Positions 21,799-34,119 of a stretch of 64,000 nt of DNA are shown here, one piece after another. Source of the stretch: Epiperipatus broadwayi. Its lineage: Eukaryota > Onychophora > Udeonychophora > Euonychophora > Peripatidae. Below the pieces are notes generated by a model that made no database searches, was not told where the DNA came from, and saw nothing but the letters and a program-made list of their open reading frames with translations. Both the position numbers and the translations under genes were made by a program. The first letter of the stretch is position 1. Each line of letters opens with the position of its first letter. The stretch lies in NCBI GenBank assembly GCA_028023455.1, contig JAQFVV010000978.1, positions 1-64,000 on the forward strand, given 5' to 3'.

Positions 21799-22146
21799 TT
21801 ATAAGGGACTTAAACTCAGACTTTTAAACTCCCTACAACTATTCAATCCATCTTATACAACAGATACACGTGACCATATACATGTGAAAAAGATAACTGA
21901 TCTCTAAGTATTTCATGCTGAATCAGTACTCAACAGTTAGTCCAGATCATCATCTTTCACACACATATATAATCAGTACTGGGAGATGCTGATCTGGACT
22001 AACTGATGAGTGCTAGTTCAGCCCGAAATATGTATATTGGAGATCATTTATCTTTTTTCACATGTATGTGGTCAGATGTATCGGTTATGTAAGATGAATG
22101 GAATAGCTGTAGGAAGTTTGAAATTCTGAGTTCAAGTCCCTTATAA
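21799..22146. repeat. Fold-back element, family C
   Basis: A 348-bp palindrome: TTATAAGGGACTTAAACTCA at the left end is mirrored by TGAGTTCAAGTCCCTTATAA at the right. Both arms contain the family C core (GATCTCTAAGTATTTCATGC; GCACGAAAT-like GCCCGAAATATGTATATTGG). The B-box-like GAGTTCAAGTCCC lies at the outer ends. Confidence 0.85.
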
Positions 22147-23039
22147 ATAAATAAAGTTCAAATATTTATTCCGAAAAGAATTCATCATCGAGATAGAACC
22201 GATAATGATAGTAAGGAGAATCCAATAAAAAATTGTTATTATTAGTTTTATATATCAGATGAAAAGAAATTTTGAGCCTATTTGAAATTAAAAAAAATCA
22301 AACTGGTTGCTGAAGCATTAGCAAGCTTTAAAACCAAGTGATGCTTTAAGGCTGTTAATTTCTAAAAGATTAAAAGAGAAAAAATTAGCAATCAATTAAT
22401 CGTTGAAAACAAGTGTTTACCTAGAGTAGAACGCACACATTACAAAAGATTGTGACTACCTCCATTACAAAACCACAATGTGTCACATATCTACATATCT
22501 CAATGCACATCCACACTCGGGGACAGTTGATGTTTCCAAACAGTCAGTAATCAGCTTTAGAAGGTTAACATTTTGTTACTTCAAGATTAAGTTTTTGATG
22601 TGAATGCTGTATTTTAAAAGTAATACTGTGTACACAAGAACTGAGCAATGAATTACTGGAATGTGCCATATGGTCAGATGAATTATTGTTTATATTTTTC
22701 CCAACCAGGGGAAGAATTCATGCTTGCAAGTTTACAAAAAAAAACTTTTGCACCAAACTTCTTTCAGTTATCTGTAAAATATGATTATAGAACTCTTGTG
22801 ATTACGGTTTCATCATAGTATCCCCTATGTTCAATCATTCCTCTGCACAACCACAAGCTGGCTGCAGACAGTTTAAAAATTTTGAAAAATGTTAAATTCA
22901 TTCCAAGATGAATACTATTTGCAAACATATTTATCATATTCGGTGGTAAATATGCTAAAATTTGTTCAGCCATGTATTGAACATTGGTTTAAGAAAGGTA
23001 TGGCAGTGAATTACAGAGATCTTTCTAGTCATAATAAAA
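22147..23039. other. Non-repetitive AT-rich DNA, nothing recognised
   Basis: No gene or repeat family recognised. Confidence 0.5.
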
Positions 23040-23280
23040 AATGCGAATGGCTTTATTATTCTAGAGGTCATAAGTTCAATCACAGAACTGCAAGTGCCAG
23101 AATCATTCTGGAACCTTCTGATCCCAAGTCAGATGTTCTATCCACAGCACCAAACCATGCAGGGTGACATCATAAGAAGTTTGACCTCTGGACCTATAAG
23201 CACCAGAATTAATCCTATGATCCCTTCAATTCCAAGTTGGACATTTAATCAACTGTACCAAACTGTGGGATGTGATTAAA
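23040..23280 (-). repeat. tRNA-Pro-like SINE, two tandem units
   Basis: On the minus strand two units of about 115-120 bp repeat the pattern of 205-660: CCAACTTGG-AATTG-GGGATC-ATAGGATTAATTCTGG and TCTGACTTGGGATCAGAAGG. The short open frames here lie within these units. Confidence 0.6.
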
Positions 23281-24179
23281 AATTTATTAATTGAGGTGGA
23301 GCTCTAAGCAATTAGACTATTCTACCAAAACAACAAACGATCAGTAGAAATATAGACTTATCTATCATGGCCCTCCTGATTTCTCCATTTATTTCTAAAG
23401 GGCTAAGGTTAATGAATGGCTTAAATGTTAAGGATTATCATACTAGGTTGACTTTTGCCACTGACGTGAACAGCTTAAATTTTCTTCTTTGTATTTTTTC
23501 TTCTCTGTCCAATAATTTGTAGTTTGTATTTCCCAATTAAACATGTTTGTTAGGATTTAAAATGGTCTGAAATCTGTCTTGGTGACTATTTTTATCAAAA
23601 CACATTCTTCCAGATGGTGGAAATAGTCCAACATATAATAAATACTATCATCACCAATGTTTAAACAATTTTTTTTTAAAATTTATGTATCAGCTTCCTT
23701 TTATTTCTTCTTCCTCCCTTTTTCATAACTTTTTTTAAACATTTAAATATATATTCTACTTAAAATAATAAAGTAACTTTTCCATCCACCATGTTTTCTA
23801 TTTAATTTAGTACAGTTTATTTTATCTGTCAATTTCCACATTCCATTGATGAAACACAGATACTGTTTTATATTTTCCGATTATTTTTTGGATGTCTATG
23901 CCAATCTTTATGCATATATTTAAGAAGTTCTATTTGTTCTTATATTCCTGTAATATACAAACAAAAATGCAGATGAAAAAGTAAATGATTCCCCCCAAGA
24001 TGCATTTTATGCTGAAATACTCTTCAGATAGCCAAGATAACAATGAATAATACGGTCATCTCTAGCCTAGTAAATGATTAGTTATAATTATTAACATATT
24101 TATCTGAAGTGATGATGTCCAAGATATAAATGCAGAAAGCTTGATACTCATAGATCAAGTTGTACTAATACATATTTCA
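23281..24179. other. AT-rich DNA with two short repeat fragments
   Basis: A family P tail (GATGGTGGAAATAGTCCAAC) is at 23612-23635, and a family C core (AAGATGCATTTTATGCTGAA) is near 23998. Nothing else recognised. Confidence 0.5.
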
Positions 24180-24640
24180 TTAAAAATCAGTCAACATTTA
24201 GACAATACCAATAACAATCAACAATTTCAAACTGTTGTCATGACAACCTCCTTTTAATAATAATGATGGAATTCCACCTTTATTATTGGTCCAGTATATT
24301 TATATAAATGCTAAAGATTGCAACTTGACCACAAAAATTGAAATTATTGATACAAAGAAGTTTAAATAAACCTCTTTAAACAGGTAAATATAACCTGTTC
24401 TGAATGCAGATTAATAAATAATCACTTATAATATTACAAACTGCAATTATAAATTTCAAATTGCACCCAAAATATTGCTTAAATAATAAGTGTAATAATG
24501 TTCAATGCTAAATGGATTTGTAAGTAGTCATTAAAAACCAGTCAACCTTAGACAATCCCAATATTAATAACAATCAACAATTTCAAACTGTTGCCAAGGC
24601 AACCCCTTTTAACAATAAAAGGGGGATCCCTTACCTATAT
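24180..24640 (+). repeat. Small element with ~105-bp terminal direct repeats (family F)
   Basis: Direct repeats at 24180-24289 and 24530-24638 (TTAAAAA-CAGTCAAC..TTAGACAAT, AACAATCAACAATTTCAAAC, TGTTG-CA-GGCAACC) flank about 240 bp containing GAATGCAGATTAATAAATAA and CAAATTGCACCCAAAATATT. A second copy in the opposite orientation is at 53113-53560 and an interior fragment is at 44990-45100. No coding. It could be an LTR-flanked miniature element or a dimeric repeat. Confidence 0.7.
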
Positions 24641-27191
24641 AAAACTAATTTAACTTACGTCAGTTATAGAAATTATATGATAAAATGGCAATGTCTGATG
24701 GAAAAAATAATCAATCTCTGCTGGACATATGTTTCTGTCATAACTGATATTACCAGAAGCCTGAAAGTTATTTAGTCCTCTGCCAAGCATAACAACACAA
24801 TTTCTATTTAAACACCTTCACAAAGTTCAATTTTAGTATTAAAGTTTGAACATAATTTAATGGTAATTTAACTAAAGTCTCCTTTGCATTCACTTAATTT
24901 TAGTAGAGAATCTATAGTTTTAATCAAACTTATTTGTAAGTAATCTTGCTTTCAGATAAGTATTTAAACATTTTAAAAACTAAATAAGCACTATATATCT
25001 ATAGAGCAGTATTGAATAAGATTAATTTAACTTACACCAACCATAAAAAATTTATGATTATCTAAGAGGTAGGCAATGTTTGATGACATCAACCAATCCA
25101 TGCAGGGATATATTTTTATTAAAACCAACATCATCAATAGAGACTGCATGGGTTTTTTTTTATTTAACTACTGTTGCTGGAAAAATCAAACAAAATCTAT
25201 AGAGGGCTTAAATTAAATTAACATTATCTAATACTGTTACTTACAGGCAAGTTGGCTAATATTGAAAACCTTTATATGTTTTTCCATTTCAGATGATAGC
25301 TTGATGTTGAAACAGAAGGGTAAATGATGGCTTATAGAGGGAAAGTGTCTTAAATCCTAAAACTCCAGGTGCACTGATAAAAGCATAAGCTTAATTTTAG
25401 TCTGGATAGGTATTTATAAAGCCTATAATCTGGCATCTGTTAGTTACTAAAGTGTATTGTAGGTGGCACAGCTATGGTAAAAGAAAAAATATGCAACAAC
25501 AATTATGTATAAGATAGAGTCATGTGATAGGGTCACAGTAATGTTGTATTTAATTAATTAATTAATTATATATTTAAATGTTTGTTTGAAAGCAAAATTA
25601 TTTAAAAATGAGTTTAATTAAAAATTGTGAGCTTTTCCCTTATTTCTTTTTGAGTAATGAGTATAATATTGTGACACCACTGATGGGATTATTGTTCCTT
25701 TGTCTTAAATCCACTCTCTTGTAGCTACCTTTAGCATTTGTGTACTGGATTTTGCATTCATTGGATGGCAAAAATTAGAACCAAAATAATACTACTTTAG
25801 TAATTTTAAAAAATTCTCAAGATGTCAGTATTATACAGATAAACTTATTATAAGCAAGCTTAATCTCTATCCACAACATCAGTGATTGGTAGTTTCTTGT
25901 TCTTTCTACATAAGAATACAGCAAAAACTTTTAAGCATATTCATTTCTTGGTTGTAATTTTTTTTTAAAAGAATTTTCTGTGATTTTTTACATCTTATAG
26001 TTTTAAAATAAATTTTAGAAGAATAATGTGATTAGATTCAGATTTTATTTCAAAATATTTCTTTTAGGAAAAAAAGCATGTAAAAAAATAATAATGTACA
26101 ACCACAACTTGTAATAGAACAATTGCAGCAATTTTTGGGGGTTATTTTAAAAATATGTATATAAATAAAATTTTAAATTTCAAATAAAATTTTATTAGCT
26201 TTAAGTAATCTGAACAATAACTTGTTTGGGTTTTATAAACTAAAGTAAACATATCTCATTTTTTTAATGTAACATTTTTTTTTACCAACAAAACAGTAAT
26301 CATTCAATAAGAAAAAAAGGTATTTGTTATTAAATCTTATTGCATATTTCAGTTTAATATCATTTTTTCTGTATTTTCAAAGTCGAAATAATATTTTTAA
26401 GAATAATTTTCATTTGTAAACATATATTCGTAACAAATAATTTGAAATTTCTGAAAATATAATAAAGAAATATGATAAATTTGATGAAATAAAAAGTTGG
26501 AAATTTAATTTAATTGACCACTAGGAGTTTAAAATAGAAGAGCAGAAAAGTTATTACTGAGCCACTATGAAGGAGGTAATAGTTAAATTCCATCTAAAAT
26601 GCATTTGAAGTCAAATTGAATATTATGAAGGTGTTTGTATAGAGGCACTGTTATGCCTGAAAGAATATTAGTTTTCAAATATTGATGATATCAGTTATAT
26701 AAAAACAAATATTGTCCTTTTTTTATTATTATCCAACATCTTAAAAATATATTCATGTGAAAAAGAAAAAGGATATTTATATCATCAGTATTTCCATATT
26801 TTGTAAATAAATGCAGATGTTTCTTTACGTTTCATTAAAATAAATATTTGCTTTAAAATATGTGAATATGCAGCATGTACTCCTACATCCTGGCTGGGGT
26901 AACAAAAACAAATTCCATATATTAAAAAAAAGATAATCCAACTTATTTACTATTGCAGACATAATAAAAAGTTTATTGTAAAATTAGAGATTATTTCTCA
27001 AAGTCTCAAAATTCACACTCAAAGTGATGATAATCAGATATTAGCAAAAATACAATGTTCCTTTTAAATAAAAACTTTGAAAATACAAAAAAAAAAAACT
27101 CTGAATGCCAATAAAAGATTTAATGAGATCGTTAATGTTTTTGACATGTGTATCTTAATCAGAGAAACCAAAATTTATCAATCAAACAGTT
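24641..27191. other. AT-rich DNA with one family B arm
   Basis: A family B right arm lies at about 25290-25480 (CATAAGCTTAATTTTAGTCTGG, CTGGCATCTGTTAGTTACTAA). Homopolymer A and T runs are common. No coding or RNA gene recognised. Confidence 0.5.
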
Positions 27192-27207
27192 AATTATGGT
27201 ATACAAG

Positions 27208-27286
27208 TCAAGCATTGTGGTCGAAAGATCAGTGACGGTTGCTTTACAAGCAGTTGACCGCTGATGCTATGACACATGAGAAAAAA
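27208..27286 (+). repeat. tRNA-Gly-derived SINE with clear target-site duplication and no B box
   Basis: Head TCAAGCATTGTGGTCG, anticodon stem-loop TTGCTTTACAAGCAG, acceptor end and tail GCTATGACACATGAG plus A-run. The T arm, including the B box, is missing. It is flanked by AATTATGGTATACAAG (27192-27207) and AATTATGGTACACAAG (27287-27302), a 16-bp duplication with one mismatch, typical of LINE-mediated insertion. Confidence 0.85.
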
Positions 27287-27583
27287 AATTATGGTACACA
27301 AGAGCATCATCTTAACCTAGAAAATTATCTACAAGTATATTTCATTAAGACAAAAAAAGTAAAACATAATGCAGGTCTATGAAAAACTGCAATGGTATTA
27401 TTATGACAGCACGGAGGAACAATCTCTTGATAAAACTCACTCCTGAAGATCAATAACTATGGTATAAGAATCACATGATTGATTCATAACCAATTTATAA
27501 ATAACTAGTTTTAAAAGTTTAGCACACAGTATAATTTACATAAAAACAAATGAAATTTTTTTAACTCAACAAAATATTATCTA

Positions 27584-27793
27584 TCACTATAAACTCATCA
27601 ACACTCCTTTAACACTTTAAGCAAATAATTTTATTTATTTAACAGTTTCGACTGTAATAAAAAAAAGATGGAGGAAAGGTGAAGGTAGAAGGAAAGTTAA
27701 GATCTGACGAAGACTGCTAGTACAGTCGAAACTGTTAAATAAATAAAATTATTTGCTTAAAGTGTTAAAGGAGTGTTGATGAGTTTATAGTGA
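27584..27793. repeat. Fold-back with perfect 73-bp arms
   Basis: 27584-27656 and 27721-27793 are exact reverse complements, with a 64-bp purine-rich loop. The arms begin TCACTATAAACTCATCAACA. The loop/right-arm junction carries CTGACGA-A-GACTG-CTAGTA-CAGTC-GAAAC (27704-27732), discussed in the findings. Perfect arms imply recent formation or ongoing conversion. Confidence 0.95.
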
Positions 27794-28052
27794 AATATAA
27801 AAAGAAGCAAAATATAGAGGGAGAAAGAAGAAATGGATAAGAGTTATATGTAAAATATTATCTACTTGTGCTTTTCCAACACTTTGTAAAATCTTTATGC
27901 AGCAATAAGATTATAAACATAATACTGTAAATGATTAGTTATATTAAAGTCAACAAAATAATAGAACTCGAAAGCAATATCAGTGTTAAGATTACAAATT
28001 AATTGCATATGATGAAGTGCAAATTGTCCCCTATATACTTTATAACTTCAAG

Positions 28053-28546
28053 AAGTATAATAACCACTGTCTCCTATTGCATTGCCCAATGTATATCATA
28101 TAATATTCAATTGACCAAACACTTTACTACTTTTACAATGCTTTGTTATCCACTCTTTCCAGCATTTAACAGTTTCGATTGCCCCAACAATCTTCTTCAG
28201 AATGCTATATCTTCTAATCTCAACTGTTACAATCAAAATTTTCCCCAACTCTATTTTCAGCATTCCTATATCTTCTTCAAAAAGTATAATAATCATTGTT
28301 TCTTATTGCATTGCCCAATGTATATCATATAATATTCAATTGACCAAACACTTTACTACTTTTATAATGCTTTATTATCCACCCTTTCCTGCTGTTATCA
28401 GTTTCAATCGCCCCAGCAATCTTCTTCAGAACGCTATATCTCCTAATCTCAACTGTTACAATCAAACTGTAAACTGCAGGAAAGGGTGGATAATAAAGCA
28501 TTGTAAAAGTAGTAAAGGGTTTGGTGAATTGAATATTATATGATAT
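28053..28546. repeat. Two direct 228-bp repeats plus an inverted end
   Basis: Copies at 28053-28240 and 28281-28470 share AGTATAATAA-CA-TGT and GCATTGCCCAATGTATATCA. 28477-28546 is an inverted copy of 28325-28393, making a hairpin. On the minus strand both copies carry the CTGAAGA-A-GATTG...GAAAC domain (28172-28200 and 28401-28429). The open frames here are not conserved between copies. Confidence 0.85.
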
Positions 28547-28555
28547 ACTTTATAA

Positions 28556-28640
28556 TTTAGTATCTTGTGGTGTGATAGTTAGCACATGAACTCCCCCATT
28601 AATCCAAGTTTAAATCTGGGTTAGTCTTGATATATTTTTT
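28556..28640 (+). repeat. Possible tRNA-like fragment
   Basis: TGTGGTGTGATAGTTAGCAC resembles an A box region, and AAGTTTAAATCTGGG a weak B box 30 bases later. Pairing is poor, so it would be a decayed SINE head at most. Confidence 0.3.
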
Positions 28641-31600
28641 AATAATTTATTTCCCAACAAGTTTCTAATTTTTCCAGATAGTTAGCCAAAAATCAGTTCA
28701 GTTGGTCATATAACATTAGTTAGTAAATGGGTATTGATTATTCTTAGCTAGAGAATAAAATAATAAAATAAACCATTTAAGTTTTGCTAACCATTGGTTG
28801 ACTAGTTTGATGAGTAATGGCTTCTTTAAAGTTTCTTTATGGGCATATATATTTTAGAGAGGACTTTATTTTTTTACATGGCTCAAAGTTTAACAATTGC
28901 AAATATTACTGAGTATTAATAGGTCTACAGAAAGCCAAGAAATGTAAGGAACTATAACCAAAACTACATTACAGTTATTGTGCTATTTCCTATTAGAAGA
29001 CTTTTTCAGAGCCATTAAAATTCTAATATTTTGGCTTACTCTTAATTAATCTATAGTATGCTAAGTAACCATGAAAATATAAAATCCAATGCAATCAGCT
29101 TATTTGCATTTTACCACCAGACTAACATAGATAATATTAAAATGTATATTTTTTTCAAGATCTAATTTATAAGATAATCTCATCAATGGTAATAATAGCC
29201 TTGAGATATAAAGCATGCACATCTACTTCCCATCCCTATTACTGGAGTTTGAATTATGGCCAAATTAATTTTTTTCCTAAGAGGCTTAAGATTTTTAGGA
29301 TAACAGGCCCATAGCCAATCTAGTTAAAGAATCTTATTTTAGAAAGTAAAACGAGAATGAAAAATCATTCAAAACCTCATCATTTTTTCAGTATTCATCT
29401 ATGAGGTGCATTGACAATTTTATACCCCTCCCCCTTTATTATCAGTGATATTCGTATTTTATAAAAAATGCATGGACGAAGGTGAAAACAAAACAACAAC
29501 AAAAAAAGTAATTGAAGCTATAGGAAGGAGTAAAACTTAAGAAACAATAAAAAATATCAAGCTTAGAGGTTTCAACATAAAGATTCATTTTTTTAAAAAT
29601 AACTGTTAAAGATTTAGGAAGTCCATACATTATAATAATATTATATAGCTCTAAATATTAATATAAATTGCATTGAGAGTTTCAAGCAATAATTAACTTC
29701 TGTGATAACTTCAAATGCTATCAATTGTTCAAAGCATTCTATTGCCTAACTATTTCCATCCATCTTCTTTCAAAAAAACTTACCATATATACATAAAAAT
29801 CAAACTAAAAAAAAAAAAAAATCTTTGTTTACACCCTATCAGATTGATCTGAAAGATATAGAAATCCAGAAAGATAATTATGATAAAATACAAAAAGTAT
29901 TTGAGAAGACCACATTATATGTATATAAAATAAGACTGGTATTGTTTAGAACATAATTTTATAAGAAGGAGAGAGACTAGGATATTTAAAAAATGAAAAT
30001 AAAAGATTGCAGGCTTTTAAACTCGAACCTAAAGCAGGATGAAAAAAAATGAAAAAATTCTAAATAGTAATGGTGACATGCTTAAAAAAGTAAGGAAAAA
30101 AATTGGTTATTGGGAAAAATTAGGAAAAAAAATTGAATATCTGTAAGTAAGCTGATAGTAATAAGAAAAAGGTAAATGATAAAAGTTGATTAAAAGAAGG
30201 ATCTAGCTATAAAAATTTGAAAAGAAAAGACAGAAAAACTTGATGAAGGTTGTTAATATCCAAAACATAACTATCTTTTAAATGAGTTCAATTTTCACTT
30301 TTTAGCCCCCCCCCCCATTTTATTTCATTAATATTCAGATTTTTTTTAAAATATTTTAAATTATATTTTTTTACAGTTGTTTTCAAAAATAATAAAAGTA
30401 TATAATGATAAAAAAATACTATTAATGTTATATGCATATATATATATGATGTATATTTGAAAACTTATAGAAGGTCTTAACAAAATCACAATTCTGTAAG
30501 AAGTCTAATCATTCAGTGTTGTTTGGGAGTTTGCCGTGATATAGTCTCCTTTTCTCTTTAATCACAGAATCCTTTTTGAAAGTAATACAAGACCCCCCAC
30601 ACACACACACACAACCCTCGTTTTTATTTATTATTGAGTCGCTCTTCTCAGCCCGGAATGTTTGTTAAATTTTAAAATTTGTTTTCGACAAAGAGACTGC
30701 AATAAATAAAACAGCCGGTACTCTACAAAACACATCGTATAAATCCGAAAAGAACGAAACCCCCCCCCCCCCGGAATCCTTAGAGAGAGACGATTCTCGA
30801 TAACATAGCTAATATAATGTAAAGCACCGAACACAAGAATTAAAGAATATATAGCGGCTAATTTATTTATAAGTCCATTCAGCGATAAAAATTATTGTTA
30901 TCATATCTTTCTTCTTAAAAATTTTTTGCTTCATGGATTTTCTATTCCAGTTTTATGTAAAAAAGAAAAGAAACGGAATATACCCCCACCCAATCCCTTT
31001 GTATCCATGTACCTAGAATAAATACATAGAAATCATTTTAATATATTTCTCACTTCATTAATTACGTTTTAATATTTTTATAATTAATAATAATTCTCTT
31101 TTTTTGTCCCATTATTCTTTAAACGTTCTCAGCTTTAGCATGCATGGGATGGCTTCTTTTTTATGTGAAGTCACTCGCGAGAAATGCAACGTAGTTGTTC
31201 CGTGACCTTTTTACTAACGCCCAATTGACGTTTCTTCACGGTAAATAATTCTTTTTGAATGGATACAGAGAATACACTTCCTGGGTTAAAAATGAAATTT
31301 AAAAATTCGGTGTTTTCTAGGAATATTTCCCCCTCCCTCATATATTTGTGTTTTTTTTTTAAATTAAAAAATAACTTAGAAACTTACTAATAACTGTTCT
31401 ATTGGAGAAAAAGATTACGATTTTTAATCCGCAGTTGCGATTTAAAAAACAAAAACAAAAAGAATACACTCTAATATTATAGGATTGCATCTTTTTTAAA
31501 AAACATACAAATAAAGAAAAATAATGAATTTAAAAAGAACAATACGATTAGTGATGATAGTTTTTAAATGCATTTTTTTAATCTTTAAATTTTTTACGAT

Positions 31601-32427
31601 CATTTCATAATAAAAAGAACTGCCTAATTAAATATTATGAATAACAGATGCAGTTTTCGAAGCAGGAATTAAAATCTCTCACAGAAAAGACGTCCGCGTA
31701 AAAATGACTTCATGCTAAATGAACAGAGTTGAAAATCTACATTGACCAGAACCTCTTGGCAGAGACAAGCGCTCTAATCGGCTTAATTAACTGAGGAATG
31801 AATGCTACTTACTGATAATGCATCAGCAAATACAACTTCTGAAAGAAAACAGCTTTCCAGCTAACAGACCTTTACTAATATTGTTTGCTTTAAAAATTAT
31901 CTTTAGTTTGTACAAGGGATTGCGCTTTTTAACTGACTATAAAAGACAAGAAACTCTCTAAGTACAAGAAGAATTATTACCTTCGATAATAATTAGAACA
32001 TTATCACATTATTAAGATATACGAAAGTTCAAAATAAAAGAAAGTTAATAAAATAATTCCGTAAGGCTTTCGAAACTATAATGATAATATATATTATTTA
32101 TAATTAATAAAATTAATTAGAGAAAAATAACGTAAAAGGGAGGGGGGGGGAAGCGACGACTAAAAGGAATGTGTGTTTTTATATATATCTTTGCTAACCA
32201 ATTGTAATAGAGAGTGTCAGCAAAATAAAATGATAAACATTAATAAACTTTCGTCTGATGAATAAATCACCAATCATATATTTAAAACTATCACAGGAAG
32301 GAAACTATACCGCACATATATATTTCTAGAATTTTGGCAATTGAGTTACCAAACTCAAGTGTAAAATGTATAGCTATGAATAAAAAGACTGCGGAGCGTT
32401 AAAAAGAAGGAATATATCATTTGGCTT
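28641..32427. other. Long AT-rich stretch, no gene recognised
   Basis: Homopolymer runs include poly-C at 30306-30315 and 30760-30773 and a short (CA)n near 30597-30613. CG dinucleotides are somewhat more frequent at 30620-32300. At 31745-31800 a minus-strand TTAAGCCGATTAGAGCGC looks like a tRNA A-box region, but no good B box follows. No coding exon could be supported. Confidence 0.45.
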
Positions 32428-32657
32428 TTCGAAGTCAGACTTTCTCAGTGCCATCTCATATTGCTGACTCACCTGATCACACACATGTTGAAAAGATAAA
32501 TAATCACCATTATATCGAGACCAACTGATGATTGCTGGTTTAGCATCAAATACCTATATTGGTGATTATTTATCTTTTCAACATGTGTGCGATCAGGTGG
32601 GTCAGCAATATGAGATGGCACTGAGAGCGGTGGGTTGTGTGAAAGTCTGACTTCGAA
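32428..32657. repeat. Fold-back element, family C
   Basis: TTCGAAGTCAGACTTTC at the left is mirrored by GAAAGTCTGACTTCGAA at the right. The arms include CATCTCATATTGCTGA / TCAGCAATATGAGATG and GATAAATAATCACCA / TGGTGATTATTTATC. The loop carries CCAACTGATGATTGCTGG. The left arm lacks an 18-base piece present on the right. Confidence 0.88.
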
Positions 32658-32924
32658 CCCCGCATATATTACATATATAAATACAACGTATTATCAATTG
32701 GCTTTTTTAAAATATATATTACTGACTTATTTTATACATAATATATATATATCAAGGAGTAAATAAACGTAATAAATTCTAATATAATAAAAATGATGTA
32801 TAATTATGTAGGTATTTAATAAAAGAATAATAAGTCAATATAATACTATGCACAGACATCACGTCCCAATGGAACTAGCAAAGAAAAAAATTCAATTAGA
32901 ATAATATTTACCTGATATATTAGA

Positions 32925-33173
32925 TGTGATAATATATTGAACGATTTCCATCATCTATCAGTAAATGTTGAATGTATAGAAAAAGTTTTAAACTTTATTT
33001 AAACTTTTCAAATACAAACAACATGTTAGTAATAACACACAAATAGACAACACGGGTTACCCTATAAACTTCAACACAGCATCAGATCTATTCCGAATAC
33101 TTAGTATTCGTCTGAAGGTATGTGATGATATATTTACTGATAGATGATCGAAATAGTCCAACATATTATCACA
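32925..33173. repeat. Short fold-back with family P ends
   Basis: Terminal inverted repeats of about 42 bp (TGTGATAATATATTGA on the left; TCCAACATATTATCACA on the right), with four or so mismatches. The left arm continues as decayed family P sequence (CATGTTAGTAATAACACAC). The loop lacks the tRNA-like head. Confidence 0.75.
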
Positions 33174-33358
33174 CATTTTAAATTTCAGCCATTGTCATTT
33201 ATAAATATACTCGAATGATTTGTTTAATCATGTGATCATGGGTAGCAAAAAAATTGTTTATAAACAATTCCTCTTTCAAAAAAAAAAAAAAAAAAGAAGT
33301 GGTTGAGGGAAATCATATCTTGTAAGGAAGAATAAAGCTCTAGTTACGTTTTCTATTT

Positions 33359-33835
33359 GTATTTATGTGTTGGACTATTTCCATCATCTAATATGAGTAT
33401 TAAATGTCTTCAGAAATTTTTTACTCTATTTAAATATTCCAAATACATTCAACTGTTAGTAATAGCACACATGTTAGTACATGCACAAGGAGTATTATTC
33501 TCTCATTTTCAGGTGTTACTGGTCTGACCAATGATAATACTAGTATGGGAATCCAACCAGGATCCTTATATTCTTTGAGTATTGAATTTTGGTTAGAGGG
33601 TTACCTTAAAATTTCAATTCATAAAAAATCTAAGGATCCAGGTTCAATTCCCATGCTAATACTGTCACCAGTCAGGCCAGCAACACCTAAAGAAGAGGGG
33701 AGAATAATATCTCTCGAAACGTTGTGCATATACTAACCTGTGTGAATGCATTTGGAATATTTAAACAAAATTAAATTTTTCTAAAGACATTCAATACTCA
33801 TATTAGATGATGGAAATAGCCCAACATATAAATGC
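33359..33835. repeat. Palindromic SINE-like element, family P
   Basis: Left arm 33359-33572 is an inverted copy of 33600-33835. The outer ends are TGTATTTATG-GTTGGACTA and TAGCCCAACATATAAATGCA. The centre (33575-33600) keeps one GGTTAGAGGG A-box half; the right arm has B box GGTTCAATTCCC and a CTAAAGA-A-GAGGGG...TCTCTCGAAAC domain (33687-33720). The same central junction occurs in the element at 50960-51462. Confidence 0.85.
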
Positions 33836-34119
33836 AACTAAAACACTATCATCTCAAACCTTCAGGAAAACACGTATAAAGAGAATGTTGTGTGTGTGTG
33901 TGTTTGTAGATATGTATAAAATGAAGGTTTAACAAAATTTTAATGAATGGGAATAAAATGGTTATTTGAAAGAAGTTAACTATAAATAGCTTTTGATTAT
34001 AGTTATTAATACATATAAAAATATCATACTTACAAACATGAGACTTCTATATTTAATAGAAAAATAGCAAAGGCACTTTAGATTACACACTGAATATTAT
34101 GGAGAGTTTAATGTTCTAA

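Noticed and set aside
28003-28543. 109- and 113-codon overlapping frames
   Set aside because: They run across a 228-bp duplicated repeat and differ in frame between the copies.
30760-30773. Poly-C run as a regulatory element
   Set aside because: Isolated homopolymer with nothing around it to suggest function; could be partly sequencing error.
31745-31800. Minus-strand tRNA gene
   Set aside because: An A-box-like stretch is present but no B box or acceptor pairing could be found.
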